Of a DNA stretch of 64,000 bases, positions 8,154 through 17,079 are shown piece by piece. A model generated the notes under the pieces. The model did not search any database, was not told where the DNA came from, and worked only from the letters and a program-made list of their open reading frames with translations. The stretch's first letter is position 1. Each line of letters starts with the position of its first letter. Source of the stretch: Streptomyces sp. XY006 (GTDB lineage Bacteria > Actinomycetota > Actinomycetes > Streptomycetales > Streptomycetaceae); the NCBI RefSeq assembly GCF_002237655.1, contig NZ_NOKT01000013.1:1-64000 (forward strand), given 5' to 3'. The position numbers were made by a program, and so were the translations under genes.

Positions 8154-8969
8154 ATGGCCCCGATCCCAGGAAGTGGCCTGGCCAAGGGCCTGGCCGTCAC
8201 CCTCCGCACGATGACGAAGAAGTCCGTCACCGCGCAGTACCCGGACGTCCAGCCCGAGCTCCCGCCCCGCTCCCGCGGCGTGATCGGCCTGTTCGAGGAG
8301 AACTGCACGGTCTGCATGCTGTGCGCCCGCGAGTGCCCGGACTGGTGCATCTACATCGACTCCCACAAGGAGACGGTCCCGCCGGCGGCCCCGGGAGGCC
8401 GTGAACGCAGCCGCAACGTCCTGGACCGCTTCGCCATCGACTTCTCCCTGTGCATGTACTGCGGTATCTGCATCGAGGTCTGTCCTTTCGACGCCCTGTT
8501 CTGGTCCCCTGAGTTCGAGTACGCCGAGACCGACATCCGCGACCTCACCCACGAGCGCGACAAGCTCCGGGAGTGGATGTGGACCGTCCCGGCCCCGCCG
8601 GCCCTCGACCCCGGCGCGGAGGAGCCGAAGGAACTCGCCGCCGCCCGCAAGGCCGCCGAGAAGCTGGCCGCCCAGCAGACCCCGCCGGCCACCACACCCC
8701 ACGCCGACGAGCAGGCCCGCGCCGCCGAACAGCCCACCCGCCCCCAGGGCGCCTCCAAACAACAGGTCGACCAGCCGAAGCCGGACACGCCAAGGGCGGA
8801 CCAGCCGACGCCGGGCGAGTCGAAGCCGGGTCAGGCAACGCCGGGTCAGCCGACCTCCGATCAGCCGGCGCCGGGCCAGCCGAAGCCGGGCCAGTCGAAG
8901 CCGGGCGAGTCGACGCCGGGTCAGCCGACCTCCGATCAGCAGACCCCTGAGCAGGAGGGCCAGGAATGA
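8154..8969 (+). CDS. nuoI: NADH-quinone oxidoreductase subunit I with Pro/Gln-rich tail
   Basis: 271 residues, ATG two bases after the nuoH stop. Two ferredoxin-type [4Fe-4S] motifs: Cys51, Cys54, Cys57, Cys61 (CTVCMLCARECP) and Cys100, Cys103, Cys106, Cys110 (CMYCGICIEVCP), carrying clusters N6a and N6b. The canonical protein ends near residue 155 (LREWMWTVPAPPAL). Residues about 170-271 are a Lys/Ala helix followed by repeated short units such as KPGQ, TPGQPTSDQ and TPGES. The last codons overlap nuoJ (ATGA, 8966-8969). In a complex lacking NuoEFG this subunit is the obvious electron entry point from ferredoxin; that is inference. Confidence 0.93.
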   Translation: MAPIPGSGLAKGLAVTLRTMTKKSVTAQYPDVQPELPPRSRGVIGLFEENCTVCMLCARECPDWCIYIDSHKETVPPAAPGGRERSRNVLDRFAIDFSLCMYCGICIEVCPFDALFWSPEFEYAETDIRDLTHERDKLREWMWTVPAPPALDPGAEEPKELAAARKAAEKLAAQQTPPATTPHADEQARAAEQPTRPQGASKQQVDQPKPDTPRADQPTPGESKPGQATPGQPTSDQPAPGQPKPGQSKPGESTPGQPTSDQQTPEQEGQE

Positions 8970-9760
8970 CCCTCGCCGCAGCCGCCGGACTCCTCGGCTC
9001 GGGCCCGACTTTCACGGCCGCCGCCGAGACCCGGGGCTTCCTTTCCCCGACCGGCGTCGAGATCGCCTTCCTCCTCGTCGGCCTGGTCACCTTCGGCGCC
9101 GCGATCGTCACCGTCACCACCCGGCAACTCGTGCACGCCGCCCTCTGGCTCGTGGTCGCCCTCGGCGGCCTGGCCGTGGAGTACCTCCTGCTCACCGCCG
9201 AGTTCATCGCCTGGGTGCAGGTCCTCATCTACGTCGGTTCCGTCGTCGTCCTCCTCCTGTTCGGTCTGATGCTCACCAGGGCCCCCATCGGCCGCTCCCC
9301 GGACGCCGACTCCGGCAACCGCTGGGCGGCCCTCACCGTGGCTGTCGCCGCGGCCGCCGCCTTGGTGTGGGTCGTCGTCGACGCCTTCCGCACCATCTGG
9401 ATCGACCTGGACGGCCCCGCCGCCGGCTCCACCGAGGCCACCGGTGCGAGCCTCTTCCAGAACTGGGTCCTGCCCTTCGAGGCCCTCTCCGTCCTCCTCC
9501 TCGCCGCCCTGGTCGGCGCGATCGTCCTGTCCCGCAAGGCGAAGGCCGAAGCGGCGCCCCCGGCTGAACCCACCCCGCCTAAAAGCACCCCGGCGCCAAG
9601 CCCCCCGGCCGCAAGCACCAAGCCCGGAAGCTCCCCGGCCGCAAGCACCAAGCCCGGAAACCCCTCGGCCGCAAGCACCCCGCCGGGAAACCCTCCGGCG
9701 GGAAGCCCCCCGGCCACGAGTGGCCCGGCCGCCCCGAGCGAGCAGGAAGGGACCCGCTGA
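8966..9760 (+). CDS. nuoJ: NADH-quinone oxidoreductase subunit J with repetitive tail
   Basis: 264 residues. Membrane part 1-195 with five helices, including the ND6 signature around VEYLLLTAEFIAWVQVLIYVG. After the last helix (ALSVLLLAALVGAIVLSRKAK) come about 65 residues of Pro/Ala/Ser repeats (PPAASTKPGSS, PAASTKPGNP, SAASTPPGNP), nearly identical at DNA level (9600-9730). Like NuoC and NuoI, the tail extends beyond family length. The stop overlaps the nuoK ATG at 9760. Confidence 0.93.
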   Translation: MTLAAAAGLLGSGPTFTAAAETRGFLSPTGVEIAFLLVGLVTFGAAIVTVTTRQLVHAALWLVVALGGLAVEYLLLTAEFIAWVQVLIYVGSVVVLLLFGLMLTRAPIGRSPDADSGNRWAALTVAVAAAAALVWVVVDAFRTIWIDLDGPAAGSTEATGASLFQNWVLPFEALSVLLLAALVGAIVLSRKAKAEAAPPAEPTPPKSTPAPSPPAASTKPGSSPAASTKPGNPSAASTPPGNPPAGSPPATSGPAAPSEQEGTR

Positions 9761-10167
9761 TGCACCTCGCCTATCCCGCCGTGCTCTCCGCCCTCCTCTT
9801 CTGCACGGGCCTCTACGGCGTCCTCGCCCGCCGCAACGCGATCCTGGTCCTGATGTCGGTCGAGCTGATGCTCAACGCCGTCAACCTCAACCTGGTCGCC
9901 TTCGACGTCTGGCTCAGCAGGACCGCCGAGGAGACGCTGCACTCCGGCCAGGCCCTGACCCTGTTCACCATCGCCATCGCCGCCGCCGAGATCGGCATCG
10001 GCCTGGCGATCGTCCTCGCCGTGCACCGCAACCGCGGCACCTCGGACATCGACAAGCTCCGCGACACCGCCGAACGGCACGACCCCGACGGCCCGGACGG
10101 ACCCGGCCACGACGCTCGCACGTCCGGCCCGGCCGGTGAGGCCCAGAAGGCTGAGGCCACCGCGTGA
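9760..10167 (+). CDS. nuoK: NADH-quinone oxidoreductase subunit K
   Basis: 135 residues, slightly longer than the usual 100. Three helices; both membrane glutamates of the E-channel are present, one in VLMSVELMLNAVNLN and one in AAAEIGIGLAIVLAVHR. A hydrophilic tail of about 38 residues (DPDGPDGPGHDARTSG) follows. It overlaps nuoJ by one base and nuoL by GTGA. Confidence 0.94.
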   Translation: MHLAYPAVLSALLFCTGLYGVLARRNAILVLMSVELMLNAVNLNLVAFDVWLSRTAEETLHSGQALTLFTIAIAAAEIGIGLAIVLAVHRNRGTSDIDKLRDTAERHDPDGPDGPGHDARTSGPAGEAQKAEATA

Positions 10168-12158
10168 CCACGACCACCCTCGCCGTCCTCGTCCCCCTCC
10201 TTCCGTTCCTCGGCGCCGTCGCCGGCCTGCTCCTGGGCCGCACGGCCCCCGGATTCGTCCGCCCCCTCGCCGTCCTGCCGACGCTCGCCGCCCTGGTGCT
10301 CGCCGCGCTGGTCGCCGCGCGCCAGGGCGGTGGCGCGGCCGTCGACGCGGCCACGGAGCTCACCCCCACCGGCTCGGTCCCGATCGAACTGGCCCTGCAC
10401 ATCGACGGCTTCGCCGCCCTCGTCGCCGTCCTGGTCGGCCTGGTCGCCTCCTGCGTGCAGATCTACTCGACGGGCTACCTGCGCGATGACCCGCGCTACC
10501 CCTCCTACGCCGCCCTCGTCTCCCTGTTCACCTCCGCGATGCTGCTGGTCGTCTACACCGGCGATCTGATGGTGCTGCTGGTCGGCTGGGAGGTCATGGG
10601 CATCTGCTCCTACTTCCTGGTCGGCCACTACTGGGAGACCCCTCAGGCCCGTGCCGCCTCCCTCAAGGCCTTCCTGGTCACCAAGCTCGGCGACGTCCCC
10701 TTCCTGATCGGCCTGTTCGCCCTGGCCACCGACGCCGGCTCCTTCCGCATCACCCGGATCCTCGGCACCGTCGCGAGCGGCGGGCTCGACCACCCGACCC
10801 CGATCGCCCTGCTGCTCCTGGCGGGCGTGGCGGGCAAGTCGGCGCAGTTCCCGCTGCACACCTGGCTCCCCGACGCGATGGCGGGCCCCACGCCCGTCTC
10901 CGCGCTCATCCACGCCGCGACGATGGTCGCCGCCGGTGTCTACTTCATCGCCCGTCTCCTCCCGGTCTTCGAGGCCTCCCAGGCCGCGATGGTCGTCCTC
11001 GCCGTCATGGCCGCCGTCACGATGGCCGGCTCGGGCCTCGCCGCGCTCGCCCAGGACGACATCAAGCGCGTCCTCGCCTACTCGACGATCGGCCAGCTCG
11101 GCTACATGACCGGCGCCCTCGCCGTCGGCGACCGCGGGGCCGCCGTCTTCCACCTCCTGTCCCACGGCGCCTTCAAGGCGCTGCTGTTCCTCGCGGCCGG
11201 CGTGATCATCCACGCCGCCGGCACCAACTCCCTCGCCGCGATGTCCCGCATGCGGAACCTGCGCGACCGGATCCCCGACGCCTACTGGACGATGACCGTG
11301 GCGCTCCTCGCGCTCGCCGCGATCCCGCCGTTCAGCGGCTTCTTCTCCAAGGAGGCCGTCCTCGGCGTCGCCGAGCACGTCGTGACCGGACACACCGAGC
11401 ACGAGCCCGCCGCCGCGGGCTGGATCGTCCTCGTCGCCGCCCTGCTCACGGCCGTCCTCACCGCCGCGTACGCGACGCGCCTGTGGCTGCTCGCCTTCCG
11501 CGGCCGGGGCGCCGAGGCCCCCGACCACGGCAGGCAGCCGCTGACGATGACCGTGGTGCTGTGGGTGCTGGCCGTCCCCTCCCTGGCCCTCGGCGGATTC
11601 GCTTTCCGCGTGCTGCCCGACTGGTTCGACGGCCGTGACCTGGGCCCGACCCTGACCACCTCCGTGCTCGGCACGGGCCTGGCCCTGGTCGGCGGCATCG
11701 TCACCTACGCCGCCTGGCGGCACACCACCGCTCTCGCGGCCCGCGTCCCGCTGGGCGCCGTGGCGGCCCACCCCGAGGGCGACGCCGCCCGCGTGGAGGC
11801 GGAGGCCATCGCCGCACACGAGCCGGCCTACGGCGACATCGCCTACGCCCCGGACCCCGCCGACCCCGGACGGCTCCTGCTCGGCCCGCTGCACCGGCAC
11901 GCCGCCGCCGGCTTCCACCTGGACGCCGTGTACACGGCCCTCTTCGTCCGGCCGGTCCAGGCCGGAGCGAGCCTCGTACGGTTCCTCGACCGCGAGGTCG
12001 TCGAGACCTATGTGCGCGGTGCGGGTGCGCTGCCCCGCTGGCTCGGCACCGCCGTACGGCGGTCCCAGACCGGCAACGTCCAGACCTATGTGAGCGCGCT
12101 GCTCGCCGGCACCGTCGTCCTCGCGGTCGCCGTCGTCCTCGTCGCCACGGGAGCGTGA
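10164..12158 (+). CDS. nuoL: NADH-quinone oxidoreductase subunit L
   Basis: 664 residues, GTG start in a 4-base overlap with nuoK. Antiporter-like subunit with about 16 helices. Key proton-path residues are visible: Glu in LVGWEVMGICSYFLVGHYW and Lys in GKSAQFPLHTWLPDAMAGPT; the discontinuous helix regions STIGQLGYM and HAFK-like SHGAFKALLFLAAG are conserved. The C-terminal lateral helix and final anchor (TVVLAVAVVLVATGA) are present, so the gene is intact. It pumps protons at the distal end of the membrane arm. Confidence 0.95.
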   Translation: MTTTTLAVLVPLLPFLGAVAGLLLGRTAPGFVRPLAVLPTLAALVLAALVAARQGGGAAVDAATELTPTGSVPIELALHIDGFAALVAVLVGLVASCVQIYSTGYLRDDPRYPSYAALVSLFTSAMLLVVYTGDLMVLLVGWEVMGICSYFLVGHYWETPQARAASLKAFLVTKLGDVPFLIGLFALATDAGSFRITRILGTVASGGLDHPTPIALLLLAGVAGKSAQFPLHTWLPDAMAGPTPVSALIHAATMVAAGVYFIARLLPVFEASQAAMVVLAVMAAVTMAGSGLAALAQDDIKRVLAYSTIGQLGYMTGALAVGDRGAAVFHLLSHGAFKALLFLAAGVIIHAAGTNSLAAMSRMRNLRDRIPDAYWTMTVALLALAAIPPFSGFFSKEAVLGVAEHVVTGHTEHEPAAAGWIVLVAALLTAVLTAAYATRLWLLAFRGRGAEAPDHGRQPLTMTVVLWVLAVPSLALGGFAFRVLPDWFDGRDLGPTLTTSVLGTGLALVGGIVTYAAWRHTTALAARVPLGAVAAHPEGDAARVEAEAIAAHEPAYGDIAYAPDPADPGRLLLGPLHRHAAAGFHLDAVYTALFVRPVQAGASLVRFLDREVVETYVRGAGALPRWLGTAVRRSQTGNVQTYVSALLAGTVVLAVAVVLVATGA

Positions 12159-12164
12159 GCAGGC

Positions 12165-13739
12165 GTGATCGATATCAACGAGTCCGTGATGCAGTTCCTT
12201 CTGGCATTCGTCGTCGTCGGCCCGCTCCTCGGCGCCGCCGCGGCTCTCCTGCCGGCCCCGCCCGGGCTGAAGGGGAAGTCACCCGAGCAGGCCGTGCTCC
12301 GGCACGGCGTCACCGTCACCGGCGCCGTCCTCATCGCGGCGATCGTCCTCGCGCTCGGCTTCGACCACGACCAGCCGTCGAAGATGCAGGCCAGCACCGA
12401 CATCAGCTGGATCCCCGCACTCGACGTGCGCATCCACCTCGGCATCGACGGCATCTCCCTCCCCCTTCTGGTCCTGACCGCGCTGCTGACCTTCCTCTGC
12501 GCGCTCTACTCGTACTTCAAGATGCCGGCGGGTCCGGCCCCGAAGGCCTTCGTCGCCCTGCTGCTCGTCCTCGAGTCCGGCACGCTCGCGACCTTCGCCG
12601 TCCTCGACCTGCTGCTGTTCTTCCTCGCCTTCGAGATGGTCCTCATCCCGATGTACTTCCTCATCGCCCGCTGGGGCGGCGAGGGCCGGAGCCAGGCCGC
12701 GTGGCGCTTCATCCTCTACACGCTGCTCGGATCCGTGGTCATGCTGCTCGGCCTGCTCCTGATCGGGCTCAAGGCGGGCACGTTCGACATGATGGCACTC
12801 GCCACTGACAACGGCCGGTCGTTGACCACATCGGTGCAGGTCATCGCCGTATTGGCGATCGGTCTCGGGCTGGCGGTCAAGACGCCGATGTGGCCGCTGC
12901 ACAGCTGGCTGCCCGACGCGCACACCGCCGCTCCCACCGTCGGCTCCGTCCTGCTGGCCGGCGTCCTGCTGAAGATGGGTACGTACGGATTCGTCCGGAT
13001 CCTGCTCCCCATCGCACCGGACGGCTTCCGCACCTTCGCCCCGTACCTCGCCGCCCTGGCCGTCGTCGGCATCATCTACGGATCCCTCGCCTGCCTGGCC
13101 CTCGCCAAGCAGGGCGCGAAGGGCGATCTGAAGCGCCTCATCGCCTACTCCTCCGTCGGCCACATGGGCTTCGTGCTGCTCGGCATCGCCACGATGACCC
13201 CGACCGGCGTGAACGGCGCCCTGTTCGCCAACATCGCCCACGGCCTCATCACCGGCCTGCTCTTCTTCCTGGTCGGCGCCCTGAAGGACCGCACCGGCAC
13301 CACCGACCTGGACACCCTCGCCGCGGAGACCGGCGCCGCCCTGTACGGCAAGGCGCCCCGCCTCGGCGGCCTCCTCGCCTTCGCCGCCGTCGCCTCGCTC
13401 GGGCTGCCGGGCCTGGCCGGCTTCTGGGGCGAGATGCTCGCCCTGTTCGGCGCGTTCCAGCCCGCCGAGGGCCTCAGCCGCCCGGCCTTCCTCACCTTCA
13501 TGGCGATCGGCGCGTTCGGGACGCTGCTGACGGCCGCGTACCTGCTGATCGTGGTCCGCCGCGTCTGCATGGGCGCCCTGCCGCAGGACGCCCCGCGGCT
13601 CACCGACGTCCGCAGTTACGAGTTCGCGGCCTGGACCCCGCTCGTCGTCCTCACCGTCGTCGCGGGCCTGTGGCCCAAGGCCCTGCTCGGCCTGAGCGAC
13701 CCGGCCGTCCAGCAGCTCCTCGCAGGAGGCACCCGATGA
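12165..13739 (+). CDS. nuoM: NADH-quinone oxidoreductase subunit M
   Basis: 524 residues from GTG at 12165, six bases after nuoL. Fourteen helices; the conserved Glu is in FFLAFEMVLIPMYFLIARWGG and the central Lys in KTPMWPLHSWLPDAHTAAPT. The segment YSSVGHMGFVLLG marks the second half of the antiporter fold. The stop overlaps the nuoN start (ATGA, 13736-13739). Confidence 0.95.
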   Translation: MIDINESVMQFLLAFVVVGPLLGAAAALLPAPPGLKGKSPEQAVLRHGVTVTGAVLIAAIVLALGFDHDQPSKMQASTDISWIPALDVRIHLGIDGISLPLLVLTALLTFLCALYSYFKMPAGPAPKAFVALLLVLESGTLATFAVLDLLLFFLAFEMVLIPMYFLIARWGGEGRSQAAWRFILYTLLGSVVMLLGLLLIGLKAGTFDMMALATDNGRSLTTSVQVIAVLAIGLGLAVKTPMWPLHSWLPDAHTAAPTVGSVLLAGVLLKMGTYGFVRILLPIAPDGFRTFAPYLAALAVVGIIYGSLACLALAKQGAKGDLKRLIAYSSVGHMGFVLLGIATMTPTGVNGALFANIAHGLITGLLFFLVGALKDRTGTTDLDTLAAETGAALYGKAPRLGGLLAFAAVASLGLPGLAGFWGEMLALFGAFQPAEGLSRPAFLTFMAIGAFGTLLTAAYLLIVVRRVCMGALPQDAPRLTDVRSYEFAAWTPLVVLTVVAGLWPKALLGLSDPAVQQLLAGGTR

Positions 13740-15262
13740 GCTCCCCGGCCCAGCCCTTGGCCGCCTCCCTCGTCCAGTCCGTCGACTGGCTCGCGATCGC
13801 ACCGCCCACCATCGCGGCGGTCGTCGCACTCGCGGTCCTGGTCGCCGACCTGTTCGTCGCCGAGCACCGCAAGGCGCTCCTCGGCTGGACATCGGTGGCC
13901 GGACTGGCCGCCGCCACGCTGATGCTGCTGCCGCTCCTGGACGGCGACCGCAGCACCTTCTGCCTGACCGGCGACGCGGCCGTGTGCAGCTACACGGCCG
14001 ACCGCTTCACCCTGGTCATCCAGTTCCTCGTCCTGGGCGGCGCGCTCCTCGCCGCCCTGCTGTCGGTCACCGCCCTGAAGGACGCCCGCAAGGCGCTGCC
14101 GGAGGGGGAGTACTGGTTCCTGCTGCTGTCCTCCGCGGCCGGTGCCGCCCTCCTGCCCGCCTCCCGCGACCTCGCCACCCTGATCGTCGCCCTGGAGGTC
14201 GCGTCCCTGCCCGCTTTCGCGCTGGTCGGCCTGAAGTACGGCGACAGGAAGTCCTCCGAGGCGGCCCTGAAGTTCTTCCTGTCCTCGGTCACCGCCACCG
14301 CGGTCAGCCTCCTGGGCATCAGCTTCCTGTACGCCTCCACCGGCACCCTGTACCTCACGCAGCTGGCCGACCGCGTCCAGGACGTCGACGGTCAGCTCCA
14401 CACGCTCGCGGACACCGGCGTCGTCCTCACCCTGGTCGGCTTCGCGTTCAAGACCGCCGCCGTGCCCTTCCACTTCTGGGTCCCCGACACCTACGTGGGC
14501 GCGCCCCTGCCGATCGCCGCCTACCTGTCGGTCATCGGCAAGGCGGTCGGCTTCAGCGGCCTCATCCTCGTCACGGTCGTGGCCCTCCCGTCGTACGCCG
14601 ACGTCTGGGGCCCGGCCCTGGCCGCCCTGGCCGCGCTGACCATGACCGTCGGCAACGTCGGAGCCCTCCGCCAGCAGGCCACGCGCGCGTACAGCGCCGT
14701 ACGCCTGCTCGCCTGGTCGTCCGTCGGCCAGGCCGGCTACCTGCTGGTCCCGATCGCGGCCGCCGCGTACTCCGGGGACGCCGAGAAGTCGATCGGCTCC
14801 ACCGTCGCCTACGCCCTGATGTACGGCGCCGTGAACCTCGGCGCCTTCGCCGTGGCAGCGCTCGTCGGCCGCACGAAGACCCTCAACCGCGTCGCCGACT
14901 ACCGCGGTCTGTACGCGTCGAACCCCCTGTCCGCGCTGCTCCTGGCGTTCTTCCTGCTCTGCCTCGCCGGGCTGCCGCCGGGCATCATCGGCCTCTTCGC
15001 CAAGGTCACCGTCTTCTCGGCGGCCGTCGACGCCGGCCTCGGCTGGCTGGCCGTGATCATGGCGGTGAACGTCGTCATCGCGCTGTTCTACTACCTCCAG
15101 TGGACGGCCCTGCTCTTCCGCGCCGCCCCCGAGGGCGAGGCCGCGCCGCACCGGATCCCCGCGCCCCTCACCGCCGCGCTCGCCGTGACCGGTGTCCTCG
15201 GCGTCGCCCTCTCCGGGGCGCCCCAGCTGGTGCTGCGCTTCACCGACACCGGCCTCTTCTGA
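13736..15262 (+). CDS. nuoN: NADH-quinone oxidoreductase subunit N
   Basis: 508 residues from the ATG at 13736. Antiporter-like subunit with conserved Glu in LIVALEVASLPAFALVGL, the SSEAALKFFLSS signature, and Lys in FKTAAVPFHFWVPDTYVGAP. The last gene of the cluster: ten subunits A, B, C, H, I, J, K, L, M, N. A 286-bp gap without a clear terminator follows before htpX. Confidence 0.95.
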   Translation: MSSPAQPLAASLVQSVDWLAIAPPTIAAVVALAVLVADLFVAEHRKALLGWTSVAGLAAATLMLLPLLDGDRSTFCLTGDAAVCSYTADRFTLVIQFLVLGGALLAALLSVTALKDARKALPEGEYWFLLLSSAAGAALLPASRDLATLIVALEVASLPAFALVGLKYGDRKSSEAALKFFLSSVTATAVSLLGISFLYASTGTLYLTQLADRVQDVDGQLHTLADTGVVLTLVGFAFKTAAVPFHFWVPDTYVGAPLPIAAYLSVIGKAVGFSGLILVTVVALPSYADVWGPALAALAALTMTVGNVGALRQQATRAYSAVRLLAWSSVGQAGYLLVPIAAAAYSGDAEKSIGSTVAYALMYGAVNLGAFAVAALVGRTKTLNRVADYRGLYASNPLSALLLAFFLLCLAGLPPGIIGLFAKVTVFSAAVDAGLGWLAVIMAVNVVIALFYYLQWTALLFRAAPEGEAAPHRIPAPLTAALAVTGVLGVALSGAPQLVLRFTDTGLF

Positions 15263-15548
15263 CCGGGCGAACCGACCAGCAGAGCGGAACGGACGTACCA
15301 CTCACGCGAACGACGTCCCAGGGGCTTCACCACGCGCGCGCAGGGCACTCGGCCCCACGCGCGCGTGCCGCTTCCCGGCGCCGTCACCCGTAAGGCCCAC
15401 ACCCGGCCCCGCGCGCACAAGGGAACTAGTGCTCCCCGCCTGGCGTTGACCAGTACGGGAGGGTCCACTGGACGTGGCACCACGGCACCAGTGGCACCGC
15501 AGAACAGCAAGCAAGGGTCCCCCTGCCGCACCACCTGGAGGGCGTACC

Positions 15549-16412
15549 GTGCACCGCCGGCACAACGGGCTCAGGACAGCAGTCCTCCTCGGAGGACTGT
15601 CCGCACTCATCATCGTCATCGGCAGCTTCTTCGGCCGTATGGGGCTCGTGATCGCCGTCCTGGTAGCGCTGGCCACCAACGCGTACGCGTACTGGAACAG
15701 CGACAAGCTGGCCCTCCGCGCGATGCGCGCCCGCCCGGTGAGCGAGTTCGAGGCCCCGGGCCTCTACCGCATGGTCCGTGAACTGTCCACGCAGGCCCGC
15801 CAGCCCATGCCGCGCCTGTACATCTCGCCGACGGAGGCGCCGAACGCCTTCGCCACCGGCCGCAACCCGCGCAACGCCGCCGTGTGCTGCACCGAAGGCA
15901 TCCTGCGCCTGCTGGACGAGCGCGAGCTGCGTGGCGTCATCGGCCACGAGCTCAGCCACGTCTACAACCGCGACATCCTCATCTCGTCGGTCGCCGGCGC
16001 CCTCGCCTCCGTGATCATGTTCCTGGTCAACTTCGCCTGGCTGATCCCGATCGGACGCTCCGACGACGACGACGGCCCCGGTCTGCTCGGCATGCTGCTG
16101 ATCATGATTCTCGGCCCGCTCGCCGCCTCCGTCATCCAACTGGCCATCAGCCGCTCCCGCGAGTACCAGGCGGACGCGTCCGGCGCCCAGCTCACCGGCG
16201 ACCCACTCGCCCTGGCCAGCGCCCTGCGCAAGCTCGAACACGGCACGAAGCAGCTCCCGCTGCCGCCCGAGCCGCGCATCGAGACCGCCAGCCACATGAT
16301 GATCGCGAACCCGTTCCGCCCCGGTCAGGGCCTGTCGAAGATGTTCTCCACACACCCGCCGATGGCGGAACGCATCGCCCGGCTCGAGAAGATGGCAGGT
16401 GGGAATCAGTGA
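15549..16412 (+). CDS. htpX: Membrane zinc metalloprotease HtpX
   Basis: 287 residues, the family's usual length, from a GTG with GGAGGG six bases upstream; the frame is open further upstream but lacks a better start. Two N-terminal helices (12-48), zinc motif HELSH at 133-137, two further helices (about 145-195) and the third ligand Glu in REYQADASGAQLTGDP. It degrades damaged membrane proteins and faces the cytoplasm. The stop overlaps the next gene (GTGA), so both are probably co-translated. Confidence 0.93.
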   Translation: MHRRHNGLRTAVLLGGLSALIIVIGSFFGRMGLVIAVLVALATNAYAYWNSDKLALRAMRARPVSEFEAPGLYRMVRELSTQARQPMPRLYISPTEAPNAFATGRNPRNAAVCCTEGILRLLDERELRGVIGHELSHVYNRDILISSVAGALASVIMFLVNFAWLIPIGRSDDDDGPGLLGMLLIMILGPLAASVIQLAISRSREYQADASGAQLTGDPLALASALRKLEHGTKQLPLPPEPRIETASHMMIANPFRPGQGLSKMFSTHPPMAERIARLEKMAGGNQ

Positions 16413-16801
16413 GGACCATCCTGAACGTCATATGGCTCGTCTTCAGCGGCTTCTGGCTGTTCCTCGCCTACATGCTGGCGGGCCTGCTCCTGTGCATCAC
16501 CATCATCGGCATCCCGTTCGGCGTCGCGGCCTTCCGCATCGGCGTCTACGCGCTGTGGCCCTTCGGGTACACGACGGTCGAACGCCGCGACGCGGGCGCG
16601 CCGTCCTGCGTCGGCAATGTCCTGTGGCTGGTCCTGGCGGGCTGGTGGCTGGCCCTCGGCCACATCGCCACCGGTATCGCCCTGTGCGTCACGATCATCG
16701 GCATCCCGCTGGGCATCGCCAACTTCAAGCTCATCCCGGTCTCGCTGCTTCCGCTGGGCCGCGACATCGTGCGGACGGACGAGCCGTTCGTGGTGCGCTG
16801 A
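16409..16801 (+). CDS. YccF-family small inner-membrane protein
   Basis: 130 residues, GTG overlapping the htpX stop. Two near-repeats of the same motif: LLLCITIIGIPFGVAAFRI (about 30-48) and IALCVTIIGIPLGIANFKL (about 90-108), each after a tryptophan-rich helix. This duplicated GIPxGxAxF pattern defines the YccF/DUF307 family of unknown function. Coupling to htpX suggests a membrane-stress role; that is inference. Confidence 0.85.
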   Translation: MRTILNVIWLVFSGFWLFLAYMLAGLLLCITIIGIPFGVAAFRIGVYALWPFGYTTVERRDAGAPSCVGNVLWLVLAGWWLALGHIATGIALCVTIIGIPLGIANFKLIPVSLLPLGRDIVRTDEPFVVR

Positions 16802-17079
16802 CGGCGAGAGCGGAGCCCGGCTTCCCGGGCCGGAACGCGCCTAGATCCGCCCGGTTCTCCACAGGCCACGGGTTATCCACAGGCCCGAGCGGCTGTCGGC
16901 AGCGGCCTGCATGATGAACCCATGACCGCGACCGAGCAAGCGCAGACCCGAGCCACGGCAGCCCCACACAACAGCCGCCCCCGGACCCGTACTTCCCCTC
17001 GCGCGCAGGCAAACCCGATGCGAGCCCTGCGCATACCGGGGAGCGGGGCCCCACCCGCGCATAGGACACCCGCACACCC

